Shown: in pieces, positions 49,527-57,424 of the stretch
Layout: each line of letters starts with the position of its first letter
How positions within the stretch are numbered: position 1 is the stretch's first letter
NCBI RefSeq assembly: GCF_003171675.1
Contig: NZ_QFZQ01000002.1
Coordinates: 496,001-560,000, forward strand
DNA from: Reichenbachiella versicolor
GTDB taxonomy: Bacteria > Bacteroidota > Bacteroidia > Cytophagales > Cyclobacteriaceae
Direction of reading: 5' to 3'
Length of the DNA: 64,000 nucleotides
Position numbers and translations under genes: made by a program
Notes under the pieces: model-generated
The model's input: only the letters and a program-made list of their open reading frames with translations
Databases searched by the model: none
What the model was told of the DNA's origin: nothing

Positions 49527-50447
49527 ATGAATAAAAAAGGTGTACTGTTATTGGCAACTTCCTTGTTTCTATGCTTAGTAGCATTGGGACAAGGAAGACC
49601 AGTTTTTTCAACATATGTGTATAATGGCCTTCAAATAAACCCTGCATATGCAGGTAGTTTGAATGTATTTTCGGTGTCTTTTACCAATAGGAATCAATGG
49701 TTGAATGTTGATGGAGCTCCGATTTCGCAAAACTTAACGGCACACAATGCTTTTAGAGAAAATCAAATTGGTGTAGGTTTAAATGTATCTAGAGATGCAG
49801 TAGGTGTTCATGAACAATATAATGTCTATGGTGCGTTTGCTTATAAAATTAGAACTCGTGTTGGAATATTAGCAATGGGTTTGCAAGGAGGTTTTGATCA
49901 TAGAGCTTCTGACTTTGACCAACTCAATTGGTTTGACCCTTCTGACAATTACTCAGTGTCTGTAAACAGGTATAGTCCAAATTTCGGTACTGGTTTATAT
50001 TTCGCTAATAGAGATTATTTCATTGGTGCTTCAGTACCTTATATACTAACACCAAAAATTTTCGATGCAGAAGTGAAGGATATTTCATCTGAAGGACGAC
50101 AATCTAGGTTTTACTATGTGAACGGAGGTTTTGTAAAAGATATTAATAGAAATGTCAAAGTAAGTCCTTCAGTCTTGATTAGACTTCAGGATAGAACACC
50201 TGCCTCATTCGACCTAAATGTTAATCTTATTTTCGCTGAAGTGATATACGGGGGACTATCTTATCGATATCAAGACTCCTTCTCTGTAATGACCCAATTA
50301 GTGCTAAATGAGAACTTCCGATTTGGGTATGCATACGATATTCCTACTAATGAATTGAGAACAGCAGGCTCACATGAATTCTTCTTGAATTATAGGATTA
50401 AATTAAAAATTCATAAGAAAGATGGATTGTGTCCAGTATACTTCTAA
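49527..50447 (+). CDS. PorP/SprF-family outer-membrane protein, partner of the giant adhesin
   Basis: 306 residues, the typical PorP/SprF length, with signal peptide MNKKGVLLLATSLFLCLVALGQ. The family opening is RPVFSTYVYNGLQINPAYAGSLN, followed by NRNQWLNVDGAPISQNLTAH. Many beta-strands follow, ending in YRIKLKIHKKDG. In flavobacteria SprF, encoded next to sprB, is required to secrete SprB; the same gene order (giant adhesin then PorP/SprF, 18 bp apart) suggests a dedicated partner. Unlike the family member at 28610 it lacks a SPOR tail. Confidence 0.92.
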   Translation: MNKKGVLLLATSLFLCLVALGQGRPVFSTYVYNGLQINPAYAGSLNVFSVSFTNRNQWLNVDGAPISQNLTAHNAFRENQIGVGLNVSRDAVGVHEQYNVYGAFAYKIRTRVGILAMGLQGGFDHRASDFDQLNWFDPSDNYSVSVNRYSPNFGTGLYFANRDYFIGASVPYILTPKIFDAEVKDISSEGRQSRFYYVNGGFVKDINRNVKVSPSVLIRLQDRTPASFDLNVNLIFAEVIYGGLSYRYQDSFSVMTQLVLNENFRFGYAYDIPTNELRTAGSHEFFLNYRIKLKIHKKDGLCPVYF

Positions 50448-50545
50448 AAGTTTTACTGGATGATAAAAAGGCATCATATTTGATTCAAACCTTAGTTAAG
50501 TAAATTCAGTTATTTCATTAACTTCGCGCACTGTTCTTTGAAAAT

Positions 50546-50939
50546 GGGGCCGACCGGTATTGACAGTAAGTGTCCATATTGCGCTAGCATGTCAGGTGGT
50601 GAGTACGCATCTGTGATAAATGTATTCAAACTTTAGTTGGCGAAAATTCTTACGCCATGGCTGCTTAATCCAAGCTGATAGCTTAGATTATTAATCCACG
50701 AATAAGATTCGGGACAGACACATCCCTCCACGTTTTTGATTTGCGAATAGGATAAAGGGGTGTCATTTAGTAAATCTAGCTGAGGGTGATGTTGCTAACC
50801 TAATGCGAATACTGCGCAACTGGCGAGAAAGATAGGTTGTTGTAGGCCAGTCCTCTTGCGAGATCCTAATTTACAACTAAGCATGTAGAAGGTTCAGTAT
50901 TGCCTTATCTGGACGAGAGTTCGATTCTCTCCGGCTCCA
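50546..50939 (+). ncRNA. ssrA: Transfer-messenger RNA (tmRNA)
   Basis: The 5' end GGGGCCG (50546-50552) pairs with CGGCTCC (50932-50938) as a tRNA-like acceptor stem. The 3' end has a T-arm GAGAGTTCGATTCTCTC, and discriminator A is at 50939; the CCA end is not encoded. The tag reading frame at 50639-50668 (resume codon GGC) encodes GENSYAMAA followed by TAA, matching the hydrophobic -AA end recognised by ClpXP-type proteases. Length about 394 nt fits the family. tmRNA with SmpB rescues stalled ribosomes. A TAACTTCG at 50519-50526 is one base off the Bacteroidota -7 element and may be its promoter. Confidence 0.96.
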
Positions 50940-50953
50940 CTTTATTTTGTCAA

Positions 50954-50984
50954 AAAAGAGGCTGTTCTTTTGACGGCCTCTTTT
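50954..50984 (+). terminator. tmRNA terminator
   Basis: Arms AAAAGAGGC (50954-50962) and GCCTCTTTT (50976-50984) with a 13-nt loop, followed by ATACATATTTTTTT; 15 bp after the tmRNA 3' end. Confidence 0.85.
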
Positions 50985-51187
50985 ATACATATTTTTTTCA
51001 CACCTAGCTTTCTTGTTTAGATACTATTACAATCCATTAACAGAAGCTTGCAGAGGAGCAATAAACACAGAAATCTTCCTCCTCAGATTATTAAAACTTT
51101 TTGCCTGAAATCCACAATCCCGCAGAAAACAGATTGATTCATGATATCATTGAAATACTAATAGAATTGTTCGCATTCTAATACAAA

Positions 51188-51217
51188 AAAAGGTCAGTAC
51201 GCTCGTACCGACCTTTT
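51188..51217 (-). terminator. Terminator after the initiator tRNA gene
   Basis: AAAAGGTCAGTAC (51188-51200) pairs with GTACCGACCTTTT (51205-51217) with one A/C mismatch and a 4-nt loop. Seven A before it give a T-tract on the minus strand, 10 bp beyond the tRNA end. Confidence 0.85.
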
Positions 51218-51227
51218 CACATTTTAG

Positions 51228-51300
<73 letters not shown>

Positions 51301-51683
51301 ATATAATTTTTACCGTAATTAAATTCAGTTCATTACTCTGTATACGATATCAGAACTTTTTCTGATTTGTCCAATTTTTTTGTATCTCTGTTTCTGAATT
51401 GGAGTGCGAAGATAGATCATTATTTAAAACACACAAGATATAGATTCATCTTTATTTCTAACAACTCCATCTTTTTTTATTGATTATTGAGACTCATTAA
51501 ATCAACTTATTAATCAAAACCAATCATAAAACTTTGATTAATAAATACTTAAAAATAATTCCAAAAAAAAATTCGAACGATCGTTACAATCCATCCACTA
51601 ATCGAAATTTTTTCCTATCTAATCGTCTTGTACGTATCTTAAATACATGAGATAGAAAAGTTTTTACTAAAACCACTGACGAT
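51301..51683. other. AT-rich intergenic region with a 10-bp palindrome
   Basis: About 380 bp without a gene. It contains the promoter side of the tRNA gene and, at 51576-51585, the perfect palindrome AACGATCGTT, about 100 bp before the reductase-like gene. The palindrome could be an operator, but one 10-bp site may be chance. Nothing else was recognised. Confidence 0.4.
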
Positions 51684-52655
51684 ATGAAAATAGCAGTTAT
51701 TGGAACGGGAGCCATTGGAAGTTATTACGGAGTCAAACTTGGACTTGCGGGAAACGATGTCACTTTTATCTCAAGAGGTAAGACTCTATCTCAAATCCAA
51801 CAATTTGGAATCAAGTTACAACTGCCGAGTGACAAATTGATTCACTTCTCTCCTATTGCTACTGATGACATGTCACGAATCAATGACTGCGAACTGATAC
51901 TCATAACAACAAAGTCTTGGCAAGTTCGAAATGTAGCATCTTCTATCTCTGCTCATTTACATAAACACGCAACAATACTTCCTTTAGGAAATGGTATACA
52001 TACAATGGAAGATTTAGCCTCATCTATTCCTGAAGAACAAATTCTTGGAGGTCAATGCTTAATATTCTGTCAAAAACTAAAAAATGGAGTTATCCAATGC
52101 CTCAGTGAGAAACCATTACTCACTTTTGGAGAATTCAACAAGACAATAAGTAAAAGAACAATGGATATTAAGAAAGTGTTCGATACTTCTAACATAAACT
52201 CTAAATTATCTAAAGATATAGAAGCGGATATTTGGAGAAAGTTCATGCTTGTTTGTACTAGTGCTTTAGGAGCAATCACTCATAAAGACTTTGGACATCT
52301 TAGGATTGAGCGAAACTCACGTAGAATCATGATTGAGATTTTTATGGAAATAAACAAATTAGCCAACTCAAAAGGAATCTATTTGGGCAATGACATAGTG
52401 CGTAAATCCTTATCCATTATTGATCATATACCTGAAAAAGCCTCTTCTTCTCTTTCAAGAGATATTCTCAACAAAAAACACTCGGAACTTGAATATCAAA
52501 ATGGTGTAGTAGTAAGACTGGGTAAAATGCTTGGAATACCTACTCCTACTAATGAAAAAGTTTATAACATCATAAAATCTATTTCTATCCCAGAACACCA
52601 ATTATTACTAAGTCCAGCGACCCAAGAATACTTATTGGAAGGACATATACCATAG
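51684..52655 (+). CDS. Ketopantoate reductase (PanE/ApbA)-family oxidoreductase
   Basis: 323 residues. The N-terminal Rossmann motif is MKIAVIGTGAIGSYYG with a following SRGKT loop, typical of NADP-binding PanE. LILITTKSWQV and PLGNGIHTMEDL match the family. The catalytic Lys is kept in ADIWRKFMLVC (residue about 188), but the Asn residues that usually follow (K-x-x-x-N-x-x-x-N) read V and A here, so it may not act on ketopantoate. It could be a paralogue with another 2-oxo-acid substrate. It is a single gene with no pantothenate genes nearby. Confidence 0.82.
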   Translation: MKIAVIGTGAIGSYYGVKLGLAGNDVTFISRGKTLSQIQQFGIKLQLPSDKLIHFSPIATDDMSRINDCELILITTKSWQVRNVASSISAHLHKHATILPLGNGIHTMEDLASSIPEEQILGGQCLIFCQKLKNGVIQCLSEKPLLTFGEFNKTISKRTMDIKKVFDTSNINSKLSKDIEADIWRKFMLVCTSALGAITHKDFGHLRIERNSRRIMIEIFMEINKLANSKGIYLGNDIVRKSLSIIDHIPEKASSSLSRDILNKKHSELEYQNGVVVRLGKMLGIPTPTNEKVYNIIKSISIPEHQLLLSPATQEYLLEGHIP

Positions 52656-52965
52656 TCACTTATCGCATCTAGACTAATCAGTATTCTTTTGCTTTTACCT
52701 CAAAGTATTAACCTTTGTTAATACATAACTAATCTAACAACACCACATCAAGTAAAGGAACAACTCATCTATCGAAAAAGAAACATCGCACCCTCCTAAT
52801 TACTAAGTTTGATCTACCAATTGAACACCCCAGTTAGATTAAAACTAACTCTAACTTGAAATAAAAACTTAATACCGTTAATAATGAATGAAAAATAATG
52901 ATTAGATTTAAGTAACAGCATGTGAGAAAAGATTAATTGAATATTTAACAATTAAACTTTTTACT
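52656..52965. other. Intergenic region with an inverted repeat
   Basis: 310 bp without a gene. GTATTAAC (52705-52712) and GTTAATAC (52717-52724) form a perfect 8-bp stem with a 4-nt loop, 50 bp after the reductase stop. It may be a weak terminator although no T-run follows. The rest is AT-rich and presumably carries the promoter of the coiled-coil gene at 52966. Confidence 0.4.
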
Positions 52966-53700
52966 ATGCCAATCAGACCAATCGTAAAAACCCACTACGC
53001 TACTAATGAAGTAGAAACATTAATCAAAGGATTTTCAAATGCCTTAAGGCCATTAATTGCTATTCAGCCTTTGGTCAAAGCTTTGTTTGGAAGGTTAACC
53101 ATAGCTATGGTTGCTATTCAAGAAGCTAACAGAAATTCAAATCATAACGCTAAGACAGAACTAATACTCAAAGCTGAAAAAACTCGTAATCTTGCTTTTA
53201 AAGCATTTTATGGAGTAATTGAAGCAGGTACTCTTAGACAGAATGATAAACATAGAAAAGCTTGTTTGAAAATCATGGCTTATGTTGAAAGGTTTGATCG
53301 ACGGTTAGTTAAATATAATTGTGCAAAGGAGTCAGTAGAATTGAAGGAACTATTTATTGAGATGGAACAAGTTCAAAATGAAATTGAATCTGTACAATTG
53401 TCGACCTGGCTGTCAGAGTTAAAAAATGCAGAACAATATTGTATAAACCTTCAACAGGAAAAAAACTCCAAGGAAATCAAAAACAAAGTGATCATGAGTA
53501 ATGAAAATGCTCGAAACAAAGGATTGAACGAGTTAATCAAAGTCTCAGAAAAGCTGAATGATCTAGAGTCTGATGGGACGCAGGGAATAGCCGATCTAAA
53601 TAGTAGACTAGATTCTTTGATCGCTGATTTAGAGGTTCCGATAATTAAGAGTAGAAATAAGAAAAACGATGAAATGGAGAAAGAATTAGAAATGGCATAA
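52966..53700 (+). CDS. Helical/coiled-coil protein of unknown function (DUF6261-like)
   Basis: 244 residues, no signal peptide or membrane helix, rich in Lys/Glu/Asn, almost wholly helical by pattern. An N-terminal segment (VETLIKGFSNALRPLIAI) is followed by repeated long helices (KAEKTRNLAFKAFYGVIEAG, HRKACLKIMAYVERF, KELFIEMEQVQNEIESV). The layout recalls DUF6261, a Bacteroidota-only family of unknown role, but I cannot confirm this by eye. It is a monocistronic gene with a hairpin after it. Confidence 0.6.
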   Translation: MPIRPIVKTHYATNEVETLIKGFSNALRPLIAIQPLVKALFGRLTIAMVAIQEANRNSNHNAKTELILKAEKTRNLAFKAFYGVIEAGTLRQNDKHRKACLKIMAYVERFDRRLVKYNCAKESVELKELFIEMEQVQNEIESVQLSTWLSELKNAEQYCINLQQEKNSKEIKNKVIMSNENARNKGLNELIKVSEKLNDLESDGTQGIADLNSRLDSLIADLEVPIIKSRNKKNDEMEKELEMA

Positions 53701-53726
53701 TATTATTATACAGATTATAATTTGAG

Positions 53727-53752
53727 GAAGGGGGCTTAATAAAGTCCCCTTC
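53727..53752 (+). terminator. Hairpin after the coiled-coil gene
   Basis: GAAGGGG (53727-53733) pairs with CCCCTTC (53746-53752), extended inward by CTT/AAG. It lies 26 bp past the stop; the following GCTATTTAC is a weak T-tract. Confidence 0.5.
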
Positions 53753-53860
53753 GCTATTTACACGGATATCATTTATCGACCCAAAGCTTTTGATAAAAAA
53801 CATCTCCATTTCTATGAAATCGAAGTTTAACGATAAATAGTATTATACATTTTGTTTGAT

Positions 53861-53896
53861 ACGGCTAACACTAAAAATAAATACTAGCTTAGCCGT
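53861..53896 (+). promoter_or_regulatory. Inverted repeat in the 5' region of the metalloprotease gene
   Basis: ACGGCTAA (53861-53868) and TTAGCCGT (53889-53896) are perfect complements with a 20-nt AT-rich spacer and end 29 bp before the ATG at 53926. It could be a two-half-site operator or an mRNA leader stem. Function is unknown. Confidence 0.35.
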
Positions 53897-53925
53897 TAAC
53901 ATTCATTGAATACCTATTAAATCAA

Positions 53926-54825
53926 ATGGAAAAGTATTTATCACTGGCTGTATTTATCTTACTGTTTTCATGTAGTAAAGATGAAGATGAAACATTTGAT
54001 CCCAATGAGCCCAAACTATACACACTTCCCGTAGTCGTTCATGTGATTCACTCTGGTCAAGCCATAGGCGATAGTATTAACATATCAGAGGATAGAATCA
54101 AAGAACAGATAGAATCCCTAAACAATGATTTTAGAAGAAAAACAGGAACACTTGGAGAAAACAATTCTGCACTAAGTGATGATTCCTATATTCAGTTTAA
54201 ACTGGCAGAATCAGATCCTGATGGAAATCCTACCACTGGTATCACTCGCATTAACTTTCTAAAAAACAAACCTAATAATACCGATGATATTCAAGCTAAT
54301 TGGCTCTATAAGTTAGGGTATTGGGATCCAGAAAATTACATTAACATATGGGTGTATGGAGGTTTCCGGCCGAAAGAAAACCTAGGCTACGCTACATTAC
54401 CTACAGCAGATCTGGATGGATTGAGAGAAGAGATACAAGTAAATAGTGATGGGATCATGATAAACACTCACCACTTTGGTAAATCTACCATCGATACGGA
54501 AGCAAATTTAGGCAGGACACTTACCCACGAAATGGGACACTTCCTTGGACTACTTCACATCTGGGGTAAAGAAGAAAGTGAGCACTGCATGGATTTTGAT
54601 GATTTTGTTGAAGATACTTCTCCGGTTACTGGGCCAATATTTGAATGTGATGAAATACCTCTATCCTGTATCGGAGAACCTGCTCCTGTTAAAAACTACA
54701 TGAATTTATTGAAAGATGAGTGCATGAATACATTTACCCAAGGACAAATAAAACGTATGAGGTTTGTACTGGAGAACTCTCCAAGAAGGAAAAATTTGAT
54801 GCACTCTAATACTATCAGTAGATAA
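53926..54825 (+). CDS. Secreted M43-family (pappalysin/cytophagalysin) zinc metalloprotease lipoprotein
   Basis: 299 residues. A short lipoprotein signal ends LLFSC (Cys16) followed by an acidic SKDEDETF spacer, a common surface-export pattern for Bacteroidota lipoproteins. The N-terminal LYTLPVVVHVIHSG and RIKEQIESLNNDFR blocks are typical of M43B. The zinc site is complete: HEMGHFLGLLH (His201, Glu202, His205, His211). The Met-turn is VKNYMNLL. Cys pairs after the zinc site match the family. It probably digests external protein. It is monocistronic; the target is unknown. Confidence 0.93.
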   Translation: MEKYLSLAVFILLFSCSKDEDETFDPNEPKLYTLPVVVHVIHSGQAIGDSINISEDRIKEQIESLNNDFRRKTGTLGENNSALSDDSYIQFKLAESDPDGNPTTGITRINFLKNKPNNTDDIQANWLYKLGYWDPENYINIWVYGGFRPKENLGYATLPTADLDGLREEIQVNSDGIMINTHHFGKSTIDTEANLGRTLTHEMGHFLGLLHIWGKEESEHCMDFDDFVEDTSPVTGPIFECDEIPLSCIGEPAPVKNYMNLLKDECMNTFTQGQIKRMRFVLENSPRRKNLMHSNTISR

Positions 54826-54922
54826 AGTTGAAAGACTGTCCAACGAAGTATCTTTTAGTAGCCAAGCATCTTCAATAAATTGATTAAGCTTGAATAGAAC
54901 ATCAATTACTAATCCCTAACTC

Positions 54923-56008
54923 TTATGCACCTTTTTTCTTGAGTGCTAATAATTCAATCTCTTGAATGAGACTTTCAAATAATGATTCTGTAGAACGTTT
55001 AGTTAAAATAGCTGATGGTTCACCTGCCCAAAAAGCTAATTTTTCACCCCATCCATTTTCCTTATATTTTTTCATTAGTGGGCTTAACAATTTACTTTGA
55101 AGTGGATAAGGAGCATGGATTAGTTTTTCTAAACTATCAATGCTGAAGGAGTTAGTAATTGTTCTAGCCAATCTACCAGTAAATATTTTTGATAACTCTG
55201 TACTATAAGAGTTCTTTGATAGCAATAGTTCTTTATGCTCCAATGTAGCACCGGATTCATGTGTTGCCAAAAAAGCAGTACCTAGTTGAACAGCTCCAGC
55301 CCCCATTTCTAGATATTTCCACGCAATCTCACCATTAGAAATTCCACCAGCAGCTATGATGGGTTTATCAAGTTTTGCAAGAATAAGTTTCAACAGGTCC
55401 TCAGTAGATTGTAACGAATTTTCTGCTGCATTTAAGAAGGAAGGTCTATGCCCTCCAGCTTCCTTTCCTGTAGCGATCATTATATCTACTTCGGTATCAT
55501 TTAAAAGAAGAGCTTCTTCTATAGTAGTAGCAGCGGCAATGATAGTTGTCCCATTCTTTTTTAATTCTTTTATAGCTTCTAATGGAGGGATACCAAATAT
55601 AAAGCTTACTACTGGTGGTCTTAACTTCAGAACAGCTTCAAGTTGATCTTCAAAGTTTAATTCGTTTTTAGGCATAGCTGCTGGAATAGAAAGATCAACT
55701 TCCCTAAAAATCGGATCATAAGTATCTTTCCATGCATTGTAATCCTGTTCTTTAAAACGATGAACAGGATCACTCTTAAGTGGCACCCAAAGGTTAAGGT
55801 TATATGGTTTTGAAGTTGCTTTTTTAATAGCAGAGCCTATTTCTAAGATTTGCTCATGCGAAAAGGAGTTTAAACCAAATGACCCTAACCCTCCTAAATT
55901 AGATACCGTGGAGAGCAATTTGACGGAAGAAAAACTTCCGCCAAATGGTCCTTGAATTATTGGGTACTTAATATTTAATAACTGTGTAGCCTTAGTCTTA
56001 TTCCACAT
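54923..56008 (-). CDS. Nitronate monooxygenase (2-nitropropane dioxygenase)-family flavoprotein
   Basis: 361 residues of TIM-barrel pattern. Family blocks: KYPIIQGPFGGSFSS (N-terminal FMN region), NLGGLGSFGLNS, VSFIFGIPP, ATTIEEALLLND, ATGKEAGGHRPSF (the EAGGH phosphate/active-site loop), IAAGGISNGEIAWKYLEMGAGAVQLGTAFLATHES. NMO enzymes oxidise alkyl nitronates with FMN and oxygen, but many members act on other substrates. It overlaps the NTF2-like gene by 11 bp and ends a five-gene minus-strand unit. Confidence 0.87.
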   Translation of the reverse strand: MWNKTKATQLLNIKYPIIQGPFGGSFSSVKLLSTVSNLGGLGSFGLNSFSHEQILEIGSAIKKATSKPYNLNLWVPLKSDPVHRFKEQDYNAWKDTYDPIFREVDLSIPAAMPKNELNFEDQLEAVLKLRPPVVSFIFGIPPLEAIKELKKNGTTIIAAATTIEEALLLNDTEVDIMIATGKEAGGHRPSFLNAAENSLQSTEDLLKLILAKLDKPIIAAGGISNGEIAWKYLEMGAGAVQLGTAFLATHESGATLEHKELLLSKNSYSTELSKIFTGRLARTITNSFSIDSLEKLIHAPYPLQSKLLSPLMKKYKENGWGEKLAFWAGEPSAILTKRSTESLFESLIQEIELLALKKKGA

Positions 56009-56366
56009 GAGTAAAAACCTTATTTACAATTTTCCATTCACCCTCAATTACTACTAATGACAAGAAATCATAGTAGTTGAAACCTAACATTGGAAGGTGA
56101 ACTTTGGCTAGTGCTGTATTCCCCAATATTTCTACTGAAATGATTTCCATCTTGTCTATCTCGTTTAGCTCTTTAGGACTTTTCCTATTCTGAACACCTT
56201 CGAGATAATCATCCAGAGATTTAATGTACTCATTTCCTTTTATATCTCCATAGAGGAAGGTATTGGGGTGAAAACTAGACTTAAGTTTTCCAATATTTCC
56301 AGTATAGACACCTTCAAAGTAATTGTCAATCACTTTCGTGATTTTATCCATCTTTATGTTATACAT
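55998..56366 (-). CDS. NTF2-like (SnoaL/lumazine-binding type) small protein
   Basis: 122 residues from the ATG at 56366, or 117 from the ATG at 56351. Pattern of a cone-shaped NTF2 fold: ITKVIDNYFEGVYTGNIGKLKSSFHPN, then ALAKVHLPMLGFNYYDFLSLVVIEGEWKIVNKVFTH at the C-terminus, the usual 'xxWKIVxKxF' end of the putative lumazine-binding subfamily. Such proteins act as isomerases, hydrolases or binding proteins. The operon context (SDR, tautomerase, NMO) suggests a small-molecule catabolic step. Substrate unknown. Confidence 0.75.
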   Translation of the reverse strand: MYNIKMDKITKVIDNYFEGVYTGNIGKLKSSFHPNTFLYGDIKGNEYIKSLDDYLEGVQNRKSPKELNEIDKMEIISVEILGNTALAKVHLPMLGFNYYDFLSLVVIEGEWKIVNKVFTHVE

Positions 56367-56377
56367 ATCTCTTCAGT

Positions 56378-57124
56378 TTAAATTTTATGACCTATTGTAT
56401 GACCTCCAGCTACGTTTAAAGTCTCTCCTGTGACAAACTTTGAACTAGCCAAGTAATATGCGGCTTCTGCTACTTCATGAGGTTCTCCTATACGATCCAA
56501 AAGATGAAGACCAGCTAGACTATCTGCATCTTCAACTCCCATTTTCCCTTGTAATGGACTTCTAATAATACCTGGAGCGATAGTATTTACTCTAATATTA
56601 TTTTGACCAAATTCAGCTGCCAATTGCCTAGTAAGTGTATGAATAGCTCCCTTACTAGTCAATGGGGCAGAAGAAGGAAACCCTGCTATGGCATGATCTA
56701 CTAGTACTGTTCCTATGTTAATAATAGCTCCTCCTTCCTCTTGGCCAAGCATTTTCTTAATGACTGCTTGCGAAGTAAAATACGTTCCTTTTAGATTGAT
56801 GTCTAAAAAACGATCTAAATCTAATTCTGTCACATCCAAAAAGGGTTTGGGTTGAAAAACTCCTGCATTATTTACTAAGACGTCAATACTTCCATATTTA
56901 CTGACTATAGTCTCTACTAACTTTTGACCCACTTCTTTATCAGAAATATCTCCTGCGACAAGGTGGACGTTTATTGGAGCTCCCATCTCATCATAGGCTT
57001 CCTCAAGCTTAGATTGAGAGCTAGAGTTCAGTACTAAGTTTAGTCCTTTTTCTAAGAAATATTTGGCAATAGACTTGCCAATTCCGGTAGAGGCACCTGT
57101 TATAATCGCTGTCTTGTTTTCCAT
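56378..57124 (-). CDS. Short-chain dehydrogenase/reductase lacking the usual Tyr
   Basis: 248 residues from the ATG at 57124, which follows the tautomerase stop by one base. NAD(P) site TGASTGIGKSIA, NNAGVF, and IRVNTIAPGII are clear. The active-site region reads PSSAPLTSKGA where the SDR consensus would be S-A-Y-x-x-S-K: the catalytic Tyr is Pro, and the preceding 'NISS' Ser is Gly/Thr (IINIGTVL), while the Lys is kept. The DNA in this stretch reads cleanly in frame, so it is not an obvious sequencing slip. It may use a different mechanism or have a binding role. Confidence 0.85.
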   Translation of the reverse strand: MENKTAIITGASTGIGKSIAKYFLEKGLNLVLNSSSQSKLEEAYDEMGAPINVHLVAGDISDKEVGQKLVETIVSKYGSIDVLVNNAGVFQPKPFLDVTELDLDRFLDINLKGTYFTSQAVIKKMLGQEEGGAIINIGTVLVDHAIAGFPSSAPLTSKGAIHTLTRQLAAEFGQNNIRVNTIAPGIIRSPLQGKMGVEDADSLAGLHLLDRIGEPHEVAEAAYYLASSKFVTGETLNVAGGHTIGHKI

Positions 57125-57125
57125 T

Positions 57126-57326
57126 TCAACTTTGACTTTTAATATCAGAATACATTTGAGCATTAACCCCCCAGTTATCTATAGACACTTCATCGATGAC
57201 AACATGGGTAGTTTCAGGATTCTTATTGAGAATGTCAACCATCAATTGGGTGGTTCCTTCAATTAGCTTCCTTTTTTGATCTTTGGTCACATTTTCATCA
57301 GTGACCTTAATATTGATATAAGGCAT
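57126..57326 (-). CDS. 4-oxalocrotonate tautomerase-family enzyme
   Basis: 66 residues, the standard 4-OT size. It begins MPYINIKVTDE, so Pro would be the N-terminal catalytic base once Met is removed. The later segment DQKRKLIEGTTQLMVDIL is the family helix and VVIDEVSIDNWGVNAQM carries the usual 'V.I.E...NWG.' block. These enzymes shift double bonds in keto/enol acids. The stop is separated by one base from the SDR start, indicating one transcript. Confidence 0.9.
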   Translation of the reverse strand: MPYINIKVTDENVTKDQKRKLIEGTTQLMVDILNKNPETTHVVIDEVSIDNWGVNAQMYSDIKSQS

Positions 57327-57401
57327 AACTTTATGTTTTTTATATATGACAAAGTTGATGACCGAAAGTAGAACCTCACAGGAGGCAAATCACGAATTGA
57401 A

Positions 57402-57417
57402 AGTGAGGTACCTCACT
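57402..57417. promoter_or_regulatory. CRP-like 16-bp palindrome
   Basis: AGTGAGGTACCTCACT is a perfect palindrome of form GTGA-N6-TCAC, close to the CRP consensus half-sites. It lies between the Crp/Fnr-family gene (stop 57425) and the tautomerase gene (start 57326). It may be the operator for that regulator, or (with GTAC as loop) a small terminator; TTTC follows on the minus strand. An everted pair TCAC-N6-GTGA at 57999-58012 is close to the regulator's own start. Confidence 0.5.
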
Positions 57418-57424
57418 CTGGAAT

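Noticed and set aside
57402-57417. Restriction-site-like palindrome with no role
   Set aside because: Kept as a candidate operator because its 16-bp perfection and GTGA/TCAC halves beside a Crp/Fnr gene are more than a chance hexamer, though the role remains unproved.
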